The notes under the pieces are model-generated. The model did not search any database, had not been told where the DNA came from, and saw only the letters and a program-made list of their open reading frames with translations. Source: Paenibacillus eucommiae (lineage in GTDB: Bacteria > Bacillota > Bacilli > Paenibacillales > NBRC-103111). From it: 64,000 nucleotides of DNA. Within the stretch, counting starts at the first letter, position 1; each line of letters begins with the position of its first letter. Positions 1 to 7,963 of the stretch are shown piece after piece. The stretch lies in the NCBI RefSeq assembly GCF_017874215.1, contig NZ_JAGGLB010000003.1:372001-436000 (forward strand), read 5' to 3'. Position numbers and translations under genes: made by a program.

Positions 1-33
1 AAAAAAAGCTGCCGAAACCAAGGTTTCGGCAGC
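1..33 (-). terminator. Intrinsic terminator of the MerR-family gene
   Basis: On the minus strand a 12-bp perfect stem (arms 8-19 and 22-33, GCTGCCGAAACC) is followed by seven T residues. It lies 24 bases past the stop codon of the MerR/TipAS gene. Confidence 0.85.
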
Positions 34-56
34 ACTTATTCATCAATCGTTGCTTA

Positions 57-803
57 TTATTGATTCACGAACGACTCAGCCGCTGCGTTAAGATAGTAAG
101 CTAGTCCTGTCTGCTGATCTTCGAGCATTCGAAGATGAAAGTCATCACTGAGGAAAAATCGCGTTTGCACAGCAAAATCCGCAGCCGATACAGATTGGCC
201 ATGTTCATTCATAAAATCAAGATGACAGTGGATCAGATGCCGTATTTTCTCGTCATTATGTTTGATGCCCTCCTGTAAAGCACTTTTCATGTCCGTCATA
301 AATGCGGCTGCTTCCCCTGCTTGTTCATTCATACTTTGAACATCGATGGGTCCAGCATCAAGCGGACGAACATCATATGCTTGTTTCAAGTATTCATTTT
401 GCTCGCTCAATGCTTCTTTCCACGCTTCTTCGCTCTCAAAGCCTATAAACATATCTGCTTTATCCATTATAACTCCCTTCTCCATACTAGCTATGGATGT
501 TTTTAATGTTTGGATAACAGCTTCTATCCTTTTTTTGCGGATAAGCAAAAGCTTCTCCTGCTGCAGCAGAATGGACATCCGCTCCGGCTCCTCTTCGAGC
601 AGTTGCTTTATTTGCTCTAGGGGAAAATCGAGTTCCCTATAGAACAAAATTTGCTGCAGACGTTCCAATTCTTTCGTTCCGTACAATCGGTATCCACCTT
701 CACTGATCTCGCAAGGCAAAAGGAGACCAATTTTGTGATAATGATGAAGCGTTTTGATCGTTACATTAGATAACGACGATACCTCTTTAACCGTGTAAAG
801 TAT
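57..803 (-). CDS. MerR-family transcriptional regulator with TipAS-type ligand domain
   Basis: This reads as a one-component MerR-type activator of about 248 residues. Reading upstream of the in-frame TTG at 717-719 gives an intact N-terminal winged helix (YTVKEVSSLSNVTIKTLHHY then HKIGLLLP), so the gene must begin near 803, not at the TTG. A recognition wing (GGYRLYG), a coiled-coil dimer helix and a C-terminal TipAS-like domain (about residues 120-245, with the DMFIGFE and HCHLDFM segments) follow. TipAS domains bind peptide antibiotics or other hydrophobic ligands. There is an oddity at the start: where homologs have ATG, this sequence has ATA (801-803) nine bases after a GGGAG ribosome site, with a stop at 810-812 just upstream. 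The gene is therefore either started from a rare codon, carries a start-codon mutation, or contains a sequencing error. It stands alone, with its own terminator and a MerR-type promoter. Confidence 0.8.
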   Translation of the reverse strand: MLYTVKEVSSLSNVTIKTLHHYHKIGLLLPCEISEGGYRLYGTKELERLQQILFYRELDFPLEQIKQLLEEEPERMSILLQQEKLLLIRKKRIEAVIQTLKTSIASMEKGVIMDKADMFIGFESEEAWKEALSEQNEYLKQAYDVRPLDAGPIDVQSMNEQAGEAAAFMTDMKSALQEGIKHNDEKIRHLIHCHLDFMNEHGQSVSAADFAVQTRFFLSDDFHLRMLEDQQTGLAYYLNAAAESFVNQ

Positions 804-812
804 TTGAACTCA

Positions 813-857
813 CTCCCTTCTATTACAGCATAAAGGCTCCTCTTAGGGGAGTGTCAA
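813..857 (-). promoter_or_regulatory. MerR-type promoter with 19-bp spacer
   Basis: On the minus strand TTGACA (852-857) and TATGCT (827-832) are separated by 19 bp, the overlong spacing typical of MerR-activated promoters. The spacer holds an inverted repeat CTCC-N7-GGAG, a likely operator for the adjacent regulator. A GGGAG ribosome site lies at about 813-817. This suggests autoregulation. Confidence 0.75.
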
Positions 858-912
858 GTAGTGTATATTAGAGATATACATTTAAGCATACATTAGATCA
901 TGATCAGTAACT

Positions 913-1260
913 TTAACTTAGGATCTCAACAGTAAATCCACCGGGGGCTTGCACATAGAATGTCCAGCCATGCGACCTTTGTGGCGGCTGCACATCAAAC
1001 CCATCCTCCTTTAAGCGCATATTGATTTCGTTCACTTTCTCTTCGCTTTCTTGTATAAAGCCGATATGAAACGTATTGGGATAGCTAACTTGAGCACCTT
1101 TCATCAAGGTGAGCACTAACCCGTTGTCGTCGAACATTACAGCGAAGGAATTGCCTCGTGTACCCCCGCTTTGCAGGTTGAAATAAGTCTCCAGGAAATC
1201 TTTAGCCGCGTTAACATCAGTAACTGTGAGATTGAGATGATTCAGTTTAATAGGTTTCAC
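913..1260 (-). CDS. VOC (glyoxalase/bleomycin-resistance fold) protein
   Basis: A 115-residue single-domain vicinal oxygen chelate protein. The family's paired beta-alpha-beta-beta-beta modules are visible: NHLNLTVTDVNAAKDFLETY at the start, then NSFAVMFDDNGLVLTLM, FHIGF in the centre, and a closing WTFYVQAPGGFTVEIL with a terminal Glu in the usual metal-ligand position. His8 is the likely first ligand. The substrate cannot be told: the family includes glyoxalases, antibiotic-binding proteins and dioxygenases. It sits alone between the MerR gene and the ankyrin gene, all on the same strand but with gaps that do not suggest a tight operon. Confidence 0.8.
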   Translation of the reverse strand: MKPIKLNHLNLTVTDVNAAKDFLETYFNLQSGGTRGNSFAVMFDDNGLVLTLMKGAQVSYPNTFHIGFIQESEEKVNEINMRLKEDGFDVQPPQRSHGWTFYVQAPGGFTVEILS

Positions 1261-1432
1261 GTCCTCTTCTTAGCGATCTAGCGTTTGCTTTATAACGCTC
1301 AATCACAAAATAACTTTCTATTTAATGATATCAAATTCATGCAAGTGGTAAGCTTCTGGCTATTGTAAGCTTATTTTCCGAAGAAGATCCGTCACATTAC
1401 TTTAAGCTTTTATATGAATCAAACGGATCAAT

Positions 1433-1470
1433 AAAAAAAGGCCCCCCTCAATAGCACAATAGGAGCACCT
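1433..1470 (-). terminator. Probable terminator downstream of ankyrin gene
   Basis: On the minus strand a 10-bp stem with one mismatch (arms 1461-1470 and 1439-1448, loop of 12) runs into seven T residues. It lies about 60 bases past the ankyrin stop codon. Confidence 0.55.
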
Positions 1471-1483
1471 TTAACATTTGACT

Positions 1484-1520
1484 TGGTTTTGATTTTGGTT
1501 TAGATTTTGGTTTTGATTTT
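1484..1520. repeat. Short T-rich tandem repeat
   Basis: Imperfect tandem copies of TTTTGATTTTGG / TTTAGATTTTGG lie just past the ankyrin stop codon. In one minus-strand frame they would read as Asn-Gln repeats, but that frame is not part of the ankyrin protein. Confidence 0.6.
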
Positions 1521-1528
1521 TGTTCGCT

Positions 1529-2818
1529 TTATTTAAATGCACCATAACGGCATAATATTTCGATAACTTCTTTGCTTCCTGATGCCTTTTCAGGTATAGG
1601 AGATCCCGCTTGGAGCAGAGCCTCCACAACTGAGGCATGGGATTCATTTCTTTGAGAACGGTGATGGAGGGATCCGTGAATTGCACTGCCCAATGGTGTA
1701 CCCCCATATGCATTTTTCATGGTGAGTGATGCCCCGCTTGCAATTAGAACCTTGACGGTTTCTAAATGGCCAAACCAAGCAGCAATATGCAGCGCTGTTC
1801 CCTCTTCTTTTTTTGTATGACTATCGAAACCCGTCTTCAGCATCAAGCTTACAGCTCCGCTATTATTCATCTCAGCAAATTGGAGGAGCATGAATAGATC
1901 GTGATGAGATAAGGATGTGAGAAGAGCTGGCTCGTTCTTCATCATATCGAGTATTTCGGGTTCATTGGCTGCTGCATACGCACCAAAAAAACTATCTATT
2001 TTGTGGACATCCGTATTGGCTCCATATTGCAGCAGAATGTCTGCAAGCTCCGTTTGCCCATACCGTACCGCTAACGTATACGCGGTTTTTCCATCCGGCC
2101 TTTTGGCGTTAACCTGCGCCCCGTGTTTTAGCAACAGCTCGATAATGGAGGATGATCGCCCCCGGAATACAGCCCAATGCAGAGGCGTACCATGATCTCC
2201 TAATGACTGCTCCAGATCGGCTCCATGCTCTACAAACCACTTCACACCAGCGTAATCGTCAAAGTCTAGCTTTCGAAACAAAGCAGGTGAAGCATGGATG
2301 TCAACTCCATACTGATACAACAAATCCAAGCAGTCATGGCTGGTGAGTTCTGCGGAATGGTACAACGACTCCCCGTCATTCGGATTGGCTCCTGCATCAA
2401 GTAAAACTTTACCTACTGCTGCATTCCCTGCTATTCCAACAGCTCCATACAATGAGCTTAGCTTGCGTTCGTATGGATCATCCTTTTGTAAGTGAAAAGC
2501 GTTAGGGTTTGCACCATGCTCAAGCAATATTTTTGCCGTTTGCAAGAAGCGTTCGCGGCTCTGAGGTTTTTTGAGAAAACAAGAAAAGCTTAAATAATGT
2601 AACGGCTCCCAAAACTCCGGTCCTCCTGGTGTTACAGCAAGGGCAGCATCTCGTGATAGCATATCTTGAACGGTTTCGATCTCTCCCAAAATCGCCGCGG
2701 CATATATATTCGAGTAAGGAATTTCTTTGTTCGTGTCTAAAATCATTATTGCTTGCTCTTCATTTTCATTTACAGCCGCAATGAGAAAATCATCCACCAA
2801 GTCTTTACTTGCCATCAT
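1529..2818 (-). CDS. Ankyrin-repeat protein
   Basis: A 429-residue protein built almost entirely of ankyrin repeats. Good matches to the repeat consensus are seen at LLEHGANPNAF, KVLLDAGANPNDG, HGTPLHWAVFRGRSSSIIEL followed by LLKHGAQVNAK, GKTAYTLAVRYGQTELADIL followed by LQYGANTD, and GTALHIAAWFGHLETVKVLI followed by ASGASL. No signal peptide or membrane segment is present, so it should be cytoplasmic. Ankyrin proteins act as protein-binding scaffolds and no catalytic domain is attached. The likely start is the second of two adjacent Met codons or the first (MMASKDL). The neighbours give no clue to the binding partner. The family call is firm; the function is unknown. Confidence 0.85.
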   Translation of the reverse strand: MMASKDLVDDFLIAAVNENEEQAIMILDTNKEIPYSNIYAAAILGEIETVQDMLSRDAALAVTPGGPEFWEPLHYLSFSCFLKKPQSRERFLQTAKILLEHGANPNAFHLQKDDPYERKLSSLYGAVGIAGNAAVGKVLLDAGANPNDGESLYHSAELTSHDCLDLLYQYGVDIHASPALFRKLDFDDYAGVKWFVEHGADLEQSLGDHGTPLHWAVFRGRSSSIIELLLKHGAQVNAKRPDGKTAYTLAVRYGQTELADILLQYGANTDVHKIDSFFGAYAAANEPEILDMMKNEPALLTSLSHHDLFMLLQFAEMNNSGAVSLMLKTGFDSHTKKEEGTALHIAAWFGHLETVKVLIASGASLTMKNAYGGTPLGSAIHGSLHHRSQRNESHASVVEALLQAGSPIPEKASGSKEVIEILCRYGAFK

Positions 2819-2931
2819 TTTTTCACTCCAATCAAAAAAATTGATTCACCGTTTCTCAGGGATATATGCTCTAATAGTAATCGAAGTCATTTCTATTGTA
2901 AATCTTATTCCATAGATATCTTCTTAACTGC

Positions 2932-2971
2932 AAAAAATCCGGATTGCCATAGTATACAGCAATCCGGATTT
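2932..2971 (-). terminator. Intrinsic terminator of the siderophore operon
   Basis: A perfect 13-bp inverted repeat (arms 2935-2947 and 2959-2971, AAATCCGGATTGC) reads on the minus strand into a T6 run. It lies 15 bases past the stop of the FhuF-like gene. Confidence 0.85.
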
Positions 2972-2986
2972 CAATCAGTATGGACA

Positions 2987-3784
2987 TTACAGCCTTAGCG
3001 CTACCCGGTCTTTTTCTTTGAGTCGTGGGCATTCATAACAGTAGCCGATTTTCAAATCCAGGCGGTAAATCAAGCAGCAGGCTGGTTTTATAGACACCAT
3101 TTGAGTGGGATCATTCTGGCTTTCAATAAATGTCAGTTTACTATCAAACGGATTTTTGCGGAGTCCAAAAGCACTGGCATCAACACCATGAGTAAGGATG
3201 CCGAAGTGATCCATAATTCGATCCCTACTTTTCTCATCCAAAGTTTCCGAAGCTGCAGCAAGCGCTTCTTCCCTCTGATTATATAAAGCATTGCTGATTT
3301 GCCCCCATAATGGGTGGACCCTCATTTGTGCTGAATCTGACAAAATGGCTATCATTGGTCTTACTTGATTCTTATAGAATGAATGGAGAACCATCCTGCA
3401 CCAAGCTTCGCGATCCACCTTCGGAATGTTTATAAACCGAACTTCGTTCATTCTAAATGAAAACAATGGATACTGAGAGCCCATATATAATTGTACGGAT
3501 AGATTCGATAGTGACAAGTCCAAAATAACTTCTTTGTTGTGAACCAACATGTGTTGCATCGCACAGCATAAGCCCGCATACCAACTGCAAAAAAAGGCCG
3601 CTGCTACAGATCGTTCACTTGTTTTGATAAGGGGACCATATAAGTCGATCAATTTCATCAATGGCTCTGTTTCTAGAAGCTCCGAAGCAGGCATAGATAG
3701 TTGAATGCTTTCTGGTTCATGCAAAGTCAGGAAAAACTTTTCTTCAAGCAGTTTAAAATCCACCGCTTCCATCTGCTGCCCCAT
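2987..3784 (-). CDS. FhuF-like ferric-siderophore reductase, 2Fe-2S type
   Basis: A 265-residue cytoplasmic protein ending in a cysteine cluster CC-x11-C-x2-C (CCLIYRLDLKIGYCYECP), the 2Fe-2S binding site that defines the FhuF/IucA-like reductase C-terminus. Family members reduce Fe3+ from imported siderophores so the iron can be released. FhuF itself is described with CC-x10-C-x2-C, so the spacing here is one residue longer. The start at GTGACCGATGGGG has a GGGAG site six bases upstream. It lies 14 bases behind the siderophore-binding lipoprotein gene and shares its Fur box and terminator, which supports a two-gene iron-regulated operon. No permease or ATPase gene is adjacent, so the importer must be encoded elsewhere. 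Confidence 0.8.
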   Translation of the reverse strand: MGQQMEAVDFKLLEEKFFLTLHEPESIQLSMPASELLETEPLMKLIDLYGPLIKTSERSVAAAFFCSWYAGLCCAMQHMLVHNKEVILDLSLSNLSVQLYMGSQYPLFSFRMNEVRFINIPKVDREAWCRMVLHSFYKNQVRPMIAILSDSAQMRVHPLWGQISNALYNQREEALAAASETLDEKSRDRIMDHFGILTHGVDASAFGLRKNPFDSKLTFIESQNDPTQMVSIKPACCLIYRLDLKIGYCYECPRLKEKDRVALRL

Positions 3785-3798
3785 CGGTCACTCCCCCA

Positions 3799-4812
3799 TC
3801 ATTTGCTTTTCTTTTCAAACGCATGAAGAACATCGTCAATCGCACTGTTATCAGCCAATGGAGACATGCCCAAGTTAAACCATTCCTTGGCGCCCATTAT
3901 ATAAACCTGGTTTTTTTTAACAGCCGTCATATTTTTCCATAACGAACTTTCCAGCATTTCCTTGTACCTGCTTTGAACCTTTTCATTGGAATCATCATTT
4001 AGCTGCAATATGATATGGTCAGGGTTATATTCAGGTATTTTTTCCAATGAAATCGAGACGCTCAACTCACTCTTGGGGAAATTTCCAATCGGCTTTAAGC
4101 CTAATTGCTTATGAATAAAGCTTCCCCGATCGATATTTTCACCGTAAATAATCAGTCCATCGTCCAAAATCATCATATACATAACCGTGTCGTCCCCAAC
4201 CAGCGTATGAAGCTTTTCCTTAGCTGCTGCTTCTTTATTTGTTAAATCCTGGATAATTTTTTCCGCTAAATCTTTTTTATCCAGCACCTCAGCAATGTCC
4301 CGCAACTCATCCTGCCATTTATCCCGCTGTGGGAGCAGCACGGTTGGAGCAATTTTGGATAGCTGCTCATAATCCTTATCTGCCCACCATGTCGGCGCAA
4401 TAATCAAATCCGGGTTAGCAGTTAGAATAGCTTCAAAGTTAGGTGATTTTCCGATGCCCATTTTTAAAGTATCCTTAAATGGTTCCTTTATGTAAGCTGG
4501 GAAATCCGGGTGGTAGTTTTGTACTGCAATCGGCGTTACGCCTAGCGCATACAGAAATTCGGGATAAACTACAGACAGGCCAATGACCCGCTGGGGTTCT
4601 GCAGGAATGCTGATATCTCCTTTCAGACTCTTGACAACACGCTCTTTTTCGGATACATCTGAACTTGGACTGGGCTCAGCAGGATTTACTGTTGGGGTGC
4701 TCGTGCTTGTGCTCGTTTTATTTGGCTCATTGTTCCCGGCATTACAAGCCGTAATCATAATCAAAACCAATAAGGCAGCCAGCCCCATAATCAATCGTAC
4801 ACTTCGTTTCAT
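3799..4812 (-). CDS. Iron-siderophore ABC transporter substrate-binding lipoprotein (FecB-like)
   Basis: A 337-residue secreted lipoprotein. The N-terminus is a positively charged signal with lipobox ITAC (Cys23), followed by a Ser/Thr/Pro-rich linker (residues 25-55). The mature part has the class III periplasmic-binding fold: PQRVIGLSVVYPEFLYALGV, PNFEAILTANPDLIIAP, and a C-terminal WFNLGMSPLADNSAIDDVL. Such proteins capture a ferric siderophore outside the membrane and hand it to an ABC importer. A near-consensus Fur box lies 58 bases upstream of the start codon, and the gene for a Btr-like AraC sensor lies directly upstream on the same strand. The siderophore cannot be named from sequence. 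Confidence 0.88.
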   Translation of the reverse strand: MKRSVRLIMGLAALLVLIMITACNAGNNEPNKTSTSTSTPTVNPAEPSPSSDVSEKERVVKSLKGDISIPAEPQRVIGLSVVYPEFLYALGVTPIAVQNYHPDFPAYIKEPFKDTLKMGIGKSPNFEAILTANPDLIIAPTWWADKDYEQLSKIAPTVLLPQRDKWQDELRDIAEVLDKKDLAEKIIQDLTNKEAAAKEKLHTLVGDDTVMYMMILDDGLIIYGENIDRGSFIHKQLGLKPIGNFPKSELSVSISLEKIPEYNPDHIILQLNDDSNEKVQSRYKEMLESSLWKNMTAVKKNQVYIMGAKEWFNLGMSPLADNSAIDDVLHAFEKKSK

Positions 4813-4869
4813 TCTCTAATGCCCCTCCTGAAAATTCATTTCATAATTAATAATCAACGATCTATATTT

Positions 4870-4888
4870 GAAATTGATTATCATTATC
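4870..4888 (-). promoter_or_regulatory. Fur box
   Basis: GAAATTGATTATCATTATC matches the 19-bp Fur consensus GATAATGATTATCATTATC at 17 of 19 positions. It lies between the Btr-like regulator gene and the binding-protein gene, in position to repress the latter when iron is plentiful. Confidence 0.85.
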
Positions 4889-4947
4889 GTATTTAAGGAG
4901 TATAATTCATTTTTTGATTTCGGAATATTGACAATACTGACAACTTT

Positions 4948-6591
4948 TCATGCACGATCCCGCCAAAGCTTTAATGCTTCATCCAATAACAGCTCATGGG
5001 TAAATGCGTTATACTCTAACCAAGGGTATGCGGGTAGGAAATCAACCCTCTTATTCCTGACTGCTTTCAGTTCGCTCCAGGGCTGGGAATGCTGAAGCGT
5101 TTGCCGGGTCGTTTGTGATAGGGCGTCCTCGTCCACAATAAGCAGAATCCGGTCTGCATCGAAATTTGCCAATAGATCAGGAGCCGTATACTGAAGCTGA
5201 TCAGACAGGTTGCGATCGATACCATGTGCCGGAACTATGTGCAGATCATCGTAAAACACAGCATCAAGGCTTCTACTGCCTAAAACGTTGTAACGGTCTC
5301 CGCTGATTCTCAATATCAGAAGACTATCCTCCTTAATCACGCTCTTCACCTGTTCTCTAACAAAACGGGCTTTATTCTCATAATTTTCAAGCCAAACTTC
5401 TGCTTCCGCGTTTTTGTCCAAGAATTGGGCAATTAAGCATAAATGTTCGCGCCAATTATTGTTCAACCATGGCACAAAAAACGAAGGTGCGATTTCCCCG
5501 AGCTTAGCTTGCTCCCCAGCGGAGACAAAACTATCGATACCGATAATATAATCGGGAGCTGCACGCCGCAGCTCTTCCCTGCTTATCGTCTCATTTGAGC
5601 TTAAAGGCAGCACCGAATCTGTCTGGTACTTCCGCCGGTAATAATCGGTCCAGGGGTGATCGGACGGAGCCGCATAGGGAGTAATTTGCAGTGCAATCAG
5701 CTGTCCAATGTTAAGAGAATGGTACGCAATGATTTTTTGCCTGCTACTTTTCATAAATGCCGCTGGAGGCACCCCTGTTATATGTTTAAATTTGCGCCGG
5801 AAATAAATATCATCCTGATAACCGACATGCCTGGCGATATCCTTTAGACGATGCTCTCCCTCCTTCCTCATAAGCTGCTGCGCTTGTTTAATCCGGAAGA
5901 TTGCCAAATAGTCAATTGCACTGCAGCCAACTCTTTTTTTAAATAATCGCATAAAATGACGGGAGCTAATCCCCGCTACTTTGGCCAAATGTTCTATAGT
6001 AAGCTCATCTTGATAATGCTCCTCTATATAGGATTTCATGTATTCCAGTATGACCTCGGTCCCGCTATCCTGAATAAGAAGCGCATCTTGCAAAAGAATA
6101 TAAAGCAGCTCCTGAAAATAAATTTGACTGCGGAATCGCTGTAAGCGATCTTGTTCCCCAAAGCAGCGGCAAATCGTTTCGCATAATACGCTAATGGATA
6201 CTGGTGACGAAGCTATAATTTCTCCTTTAACCGGAAACCTGCTGTCTCGCTTAACAAGCTGTACATGGCTATCTGCCGAGCTGGAATCCTCACTAACATC
6301 AAACCGCACATAAAAAAAACCACGTTCGTCAAGAGCATCCACAGCGGCCTCGACCAGTTGCCCGGGTGCACAAACATAAACACTGCCTTGTCGGAGCTCG
6401 ATGAATCGACCATCAATAGTCAGCCTGCCTTTGCCGCTTGCCATAATTAGAAGCAGATGAGACTCTAGGAATTGCATTCGTAATTCCCAATCAGTTGTGC
6501 CGTTCTTAATCTGTTCGATCTCCCTCAGCATAAACCACATCCCATCGAGTGAATCGTATCCGGACATCTCAACGTTCCTTTTAGCATCCAT
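4948..6591 (-). CDS. AraC-family regulator fused to a siderophore-binding domain (Btr-like)
   Basis: A 547-residue cytoplasmic regulator with three parts: an N-terminal cupin-like region (about 1-150), an AraC double helix-turn-helix (about 185-285, with IEHLAKVAGISSRHFMRLFK and LKDIARHVGYQDDIYFRRKF then THITGVPPAAF-like ending), and a C-terminal periplasmic-binding-protein-like domain (about 290-540, with APDYIIGIDSF, APSFFVPWLNNNWREHL and RILLIVDEDAL). Bacillus subtilis Btr has the same arrangement and activates siderophore uptake genes when its binding domain senses the ferric siderophore. Its position just upstream of the binding-protein gene fits that role. No signal peptide is present, so the binding domain works inside the cell. 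The regulatory target is inferred from context. Confidence 0.88.
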   Translation of the reverse strand: MDAKRNVEMSGYDSLDGMWFMLREIEQIKNGTTDWELRMQFLESHLLLIMASGKGRLTIDGRFIELRQGSVYVCAPGQLVEAAVDALDERGFFYVRFDVSEDSSSADSHVQLVKRDSRFPVKGEIIASSPVSISVLCETICRCFGEQDRLQRFRSQIYFQELLYILLQDALLIQDSGTEVILEYMKSYIEEHYQDELTIEHLAKVAGISSRHFMRLFKKRVGCSAIDYLAIFRIKQAQQLMRKEGEHRLKDIARHVGYQDDIYFRRKFKHITGVPPAAFMKSSRQKIIAYHSLNIGQLIALQITPYAAPSDHPWTDYYRRKYQTDSVLPLSSNETISREELRRAAPDYIIGIDSFVSAGEQAKLGEIAPSFFVPWLNNNWREHLCLIAQFLDKNAEAEVWLENYENKARFVREQVKSVIKEDSLLILRISGDRYNVLGSRSLDAVFYDDLHIVPAHGIDRNLSDQLQYTAPDLLANFDADRILLIVDEDALSQTTRQTLQHSQPWSELKAVRNKRVDFLPAYPWLEYNAFTHELLLDEALKLWRDRA

Positions 6592-6791
6592 CCTAAATAC
6601 TCACCGTCCTTCATACTTATTAAGGAATAGTTTAGTTGAAACTTCTTCTAACTGCAATTATGAAATCCTATTTCTCATAGTCTGCCTTTAGGAGCAGGTA
6701 CTATAATAAAATAGTACTTTTACTTATAGGGAAATGCTGTAAACTAAGGTTAATACAGAATCACCATTTGGTCACAAGGGAGAGGTTAACA

Positions 6792-7286
6792 TTGGAAAAT
6801 TTACAAACTCGTAAAGTAAATAATTTCTACCGCAGACGGAATACACCGACTTACACCTTTATGGCGTGGGCTGCATTTGTACTTGCAACTGGCTTTGAAT
6901 TTATCGGTATCTATACTTTAAAGCAGCCCTTATCCGTACAAGGCTATTACGCAGTTACCGGAGTTTTGCTGATGATTACATCGTTTGTCCTGCAAAAGGT
7001 GTCCCGAGATAACGATGAGGATTCCTATCTGCAAGAACAAAATCCATACTACCGCAAACGCAATACTTCAGCTTTTACCTTTATGGCTTGGGCAGGATTT
7101 ATCATTGCTGTCCTCGCTGAATATATCGGTATCTATACGCTTGAAGAGCCCTTTTCTGTAAAAGGCTACTATGCAATTGGCGGTGCCTTCCTCATTGTCA
7201 CCTGCCTGGTGCTGCAAAAGACCATTCGCGATAATGAGGAAGATCATGCAAATTTGAATCCCAGCACAGAAGATCAGCAGTCCTAA
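6792..7286 (+). CDS. YiaA/YiaB-type membrane protein, duplicated two-helix domain
   Basis: A 164-residue inner-membrane protein made of two copies of the same unit: a short basic lead (NFYRRRNTPTYTFMAW / PYYRKRNTSAFTFMAW) and two transmembrane helices ending in a charged tail (RDNDED / RDNEED). Each unit matches the YiaA/YiaB two-helix domain. The function is unknown. The start was chosen as TTG at 6792 because GGGAGAGG sits six bases before it; a longer reading from TTG 6768 has no ribosome site. A dyad GTACTAT-N6-ATAGTAC at 6699-6717 lies upstream and could be an operator. Confidence 0.8.
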   Translation: MENLQTRKVNNFYRRRNTPTYTFMAWAAFVLATGFEFIGIYTLKQPLSVQGYYAVTGVLLMITSFVLQKVSRDNDEDSYLQEQNPYYRKRNTSAFTFMAWAGFIIAVLAEYIGIYTLEEPFSVKGYYAIGGAFLIVTCLVLQKTIRDNEEDHANLNPSTEDQQS

Positions 7287-7342
7287 AAATGAAAATGAAA
7301 AATGAAACCAATGAAGTTCCTTCTAAGTAGAGGAGGATTGGA

Positions 7343-7420
7343 ATGTCCCTTGGACGCCAAAAGAAGCAGATGCAAGCATCTGCTTCTTTTTCTTGTAACC
7401 TTACACACCAGATAGTATAA
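7343..7420 (+). CDS. Possible 25-residue ORF overlapping a terminator
   Basis: An ATG at 7343 follows a perfect AGGAGG (7331-7336) by six bases and opens a 25-codon frame (MSLGRQKKQMQASASFSCNL...). Codons 7-15 make up both arms of the terminator hairpin at 7361-7388. A translating ribosome would cover this hairpin, so it could be an attenuator-type leader peptide. However, no obvious regulated gene follows on the plus strand, and the ribosome site may be chance. No homolog is recognised. Confidence 0.35.
   Translation: MSLGRQKKQMQASASFSCNLTHQIV
7361..7393 (+). terminator. Intrinsic terminator after the YiaAB-type gene
   Basis: Arms 7361-7373 and 7376-7388 (AAGAAGCAGATGC) form a 13-bp stem with a tight loop, followed by TTTTCTTG. 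Nearly the same stem sequence is used by the terminator at 9397-9429. Confidence 0.8.
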
Positions 7421-7535
7421 GTTTTGGGGATGCCTGGAGTGATGATTTCCCTATCACCACTATCCCCTTCCCTCAGAAAGCAATCTCTATTTGACTGTCC
7501 TTTTGAGCGTGTGGCTTCGTGTGCTTCGTCTGTTT

Positions 7536-7950
7536 CACTTAACGATGTTTTTCATCGTTAAAGTAAGGATGTGGAACGGACCTTATGCTTTTAACGATGA
7601 AAAACATCGTTAAAGTAGCCCAGCCCAGCTCGCTCATTCTCAGTTTCGAGCGCTCTTCATTCCCAGCGCCTGAGCCCGCTGGAAGTCTCCTCTAATCAAG
7701 AGAAAAACCCTTGCTGGCTGTCCGTTTGGCTTGGTGTTCGTGTAATTCGTGCGATTGTAGATGAGATGAGGGATTGGCTGTGGGTGGAAGAGCGGTAGCG
7801 TCCGCCTTTAAAGATTTGTTCCAACCCCTCATCTATACCATTAAAGGGAACAAATCTTTAACAGCGGCTGGAGCCCACAGCCATTCCCTCCGCAACGCAC
7901 CCACGTCACGAACACACTCATCAATGGACGCCGCAAAGGCGTTTTTCTTA
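7536..7950 (-). repeat. Interspersed nested-palindrome element, copy 1 (inverted)
   Basis: First copy of the family described in the findings, in reverse orientation. Terminal arm with AAAAACGCC at 7941-7949 (read on the minus strand); outer stem arms 7768-7784 and 7874-7890 (16 of 17 pair); inner stem AAAGATTTGTTCC / GGAACAAATCTTT near 7810-7860; right terminal arm around 7701-7760. Two 23-bp TTAACGATG hairpins lie at 7539-7561 and 7591-7613. It fills the space between the convergent YiaAB-type and sodC genes. No reading frame is conserved among copies. Confidence 0.85.
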
Positions 7951-7963
7951 CACGGTATAGAAG

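Noticed and set aside
717..719. TTG as start of the MerR/TipAS gene
   Set aside because: It would remove most of the DNA-binding helix-turn-helix, which is intact upstream in the same frame, and it has no ribosome site.
1471..1713. Minus-strand ORF ending in Asn-Gln repeats
   Set aside because: It overlaps the ankyrin gene in another frame and its repetitive part is T-rich simple DNA. No ribosome site.
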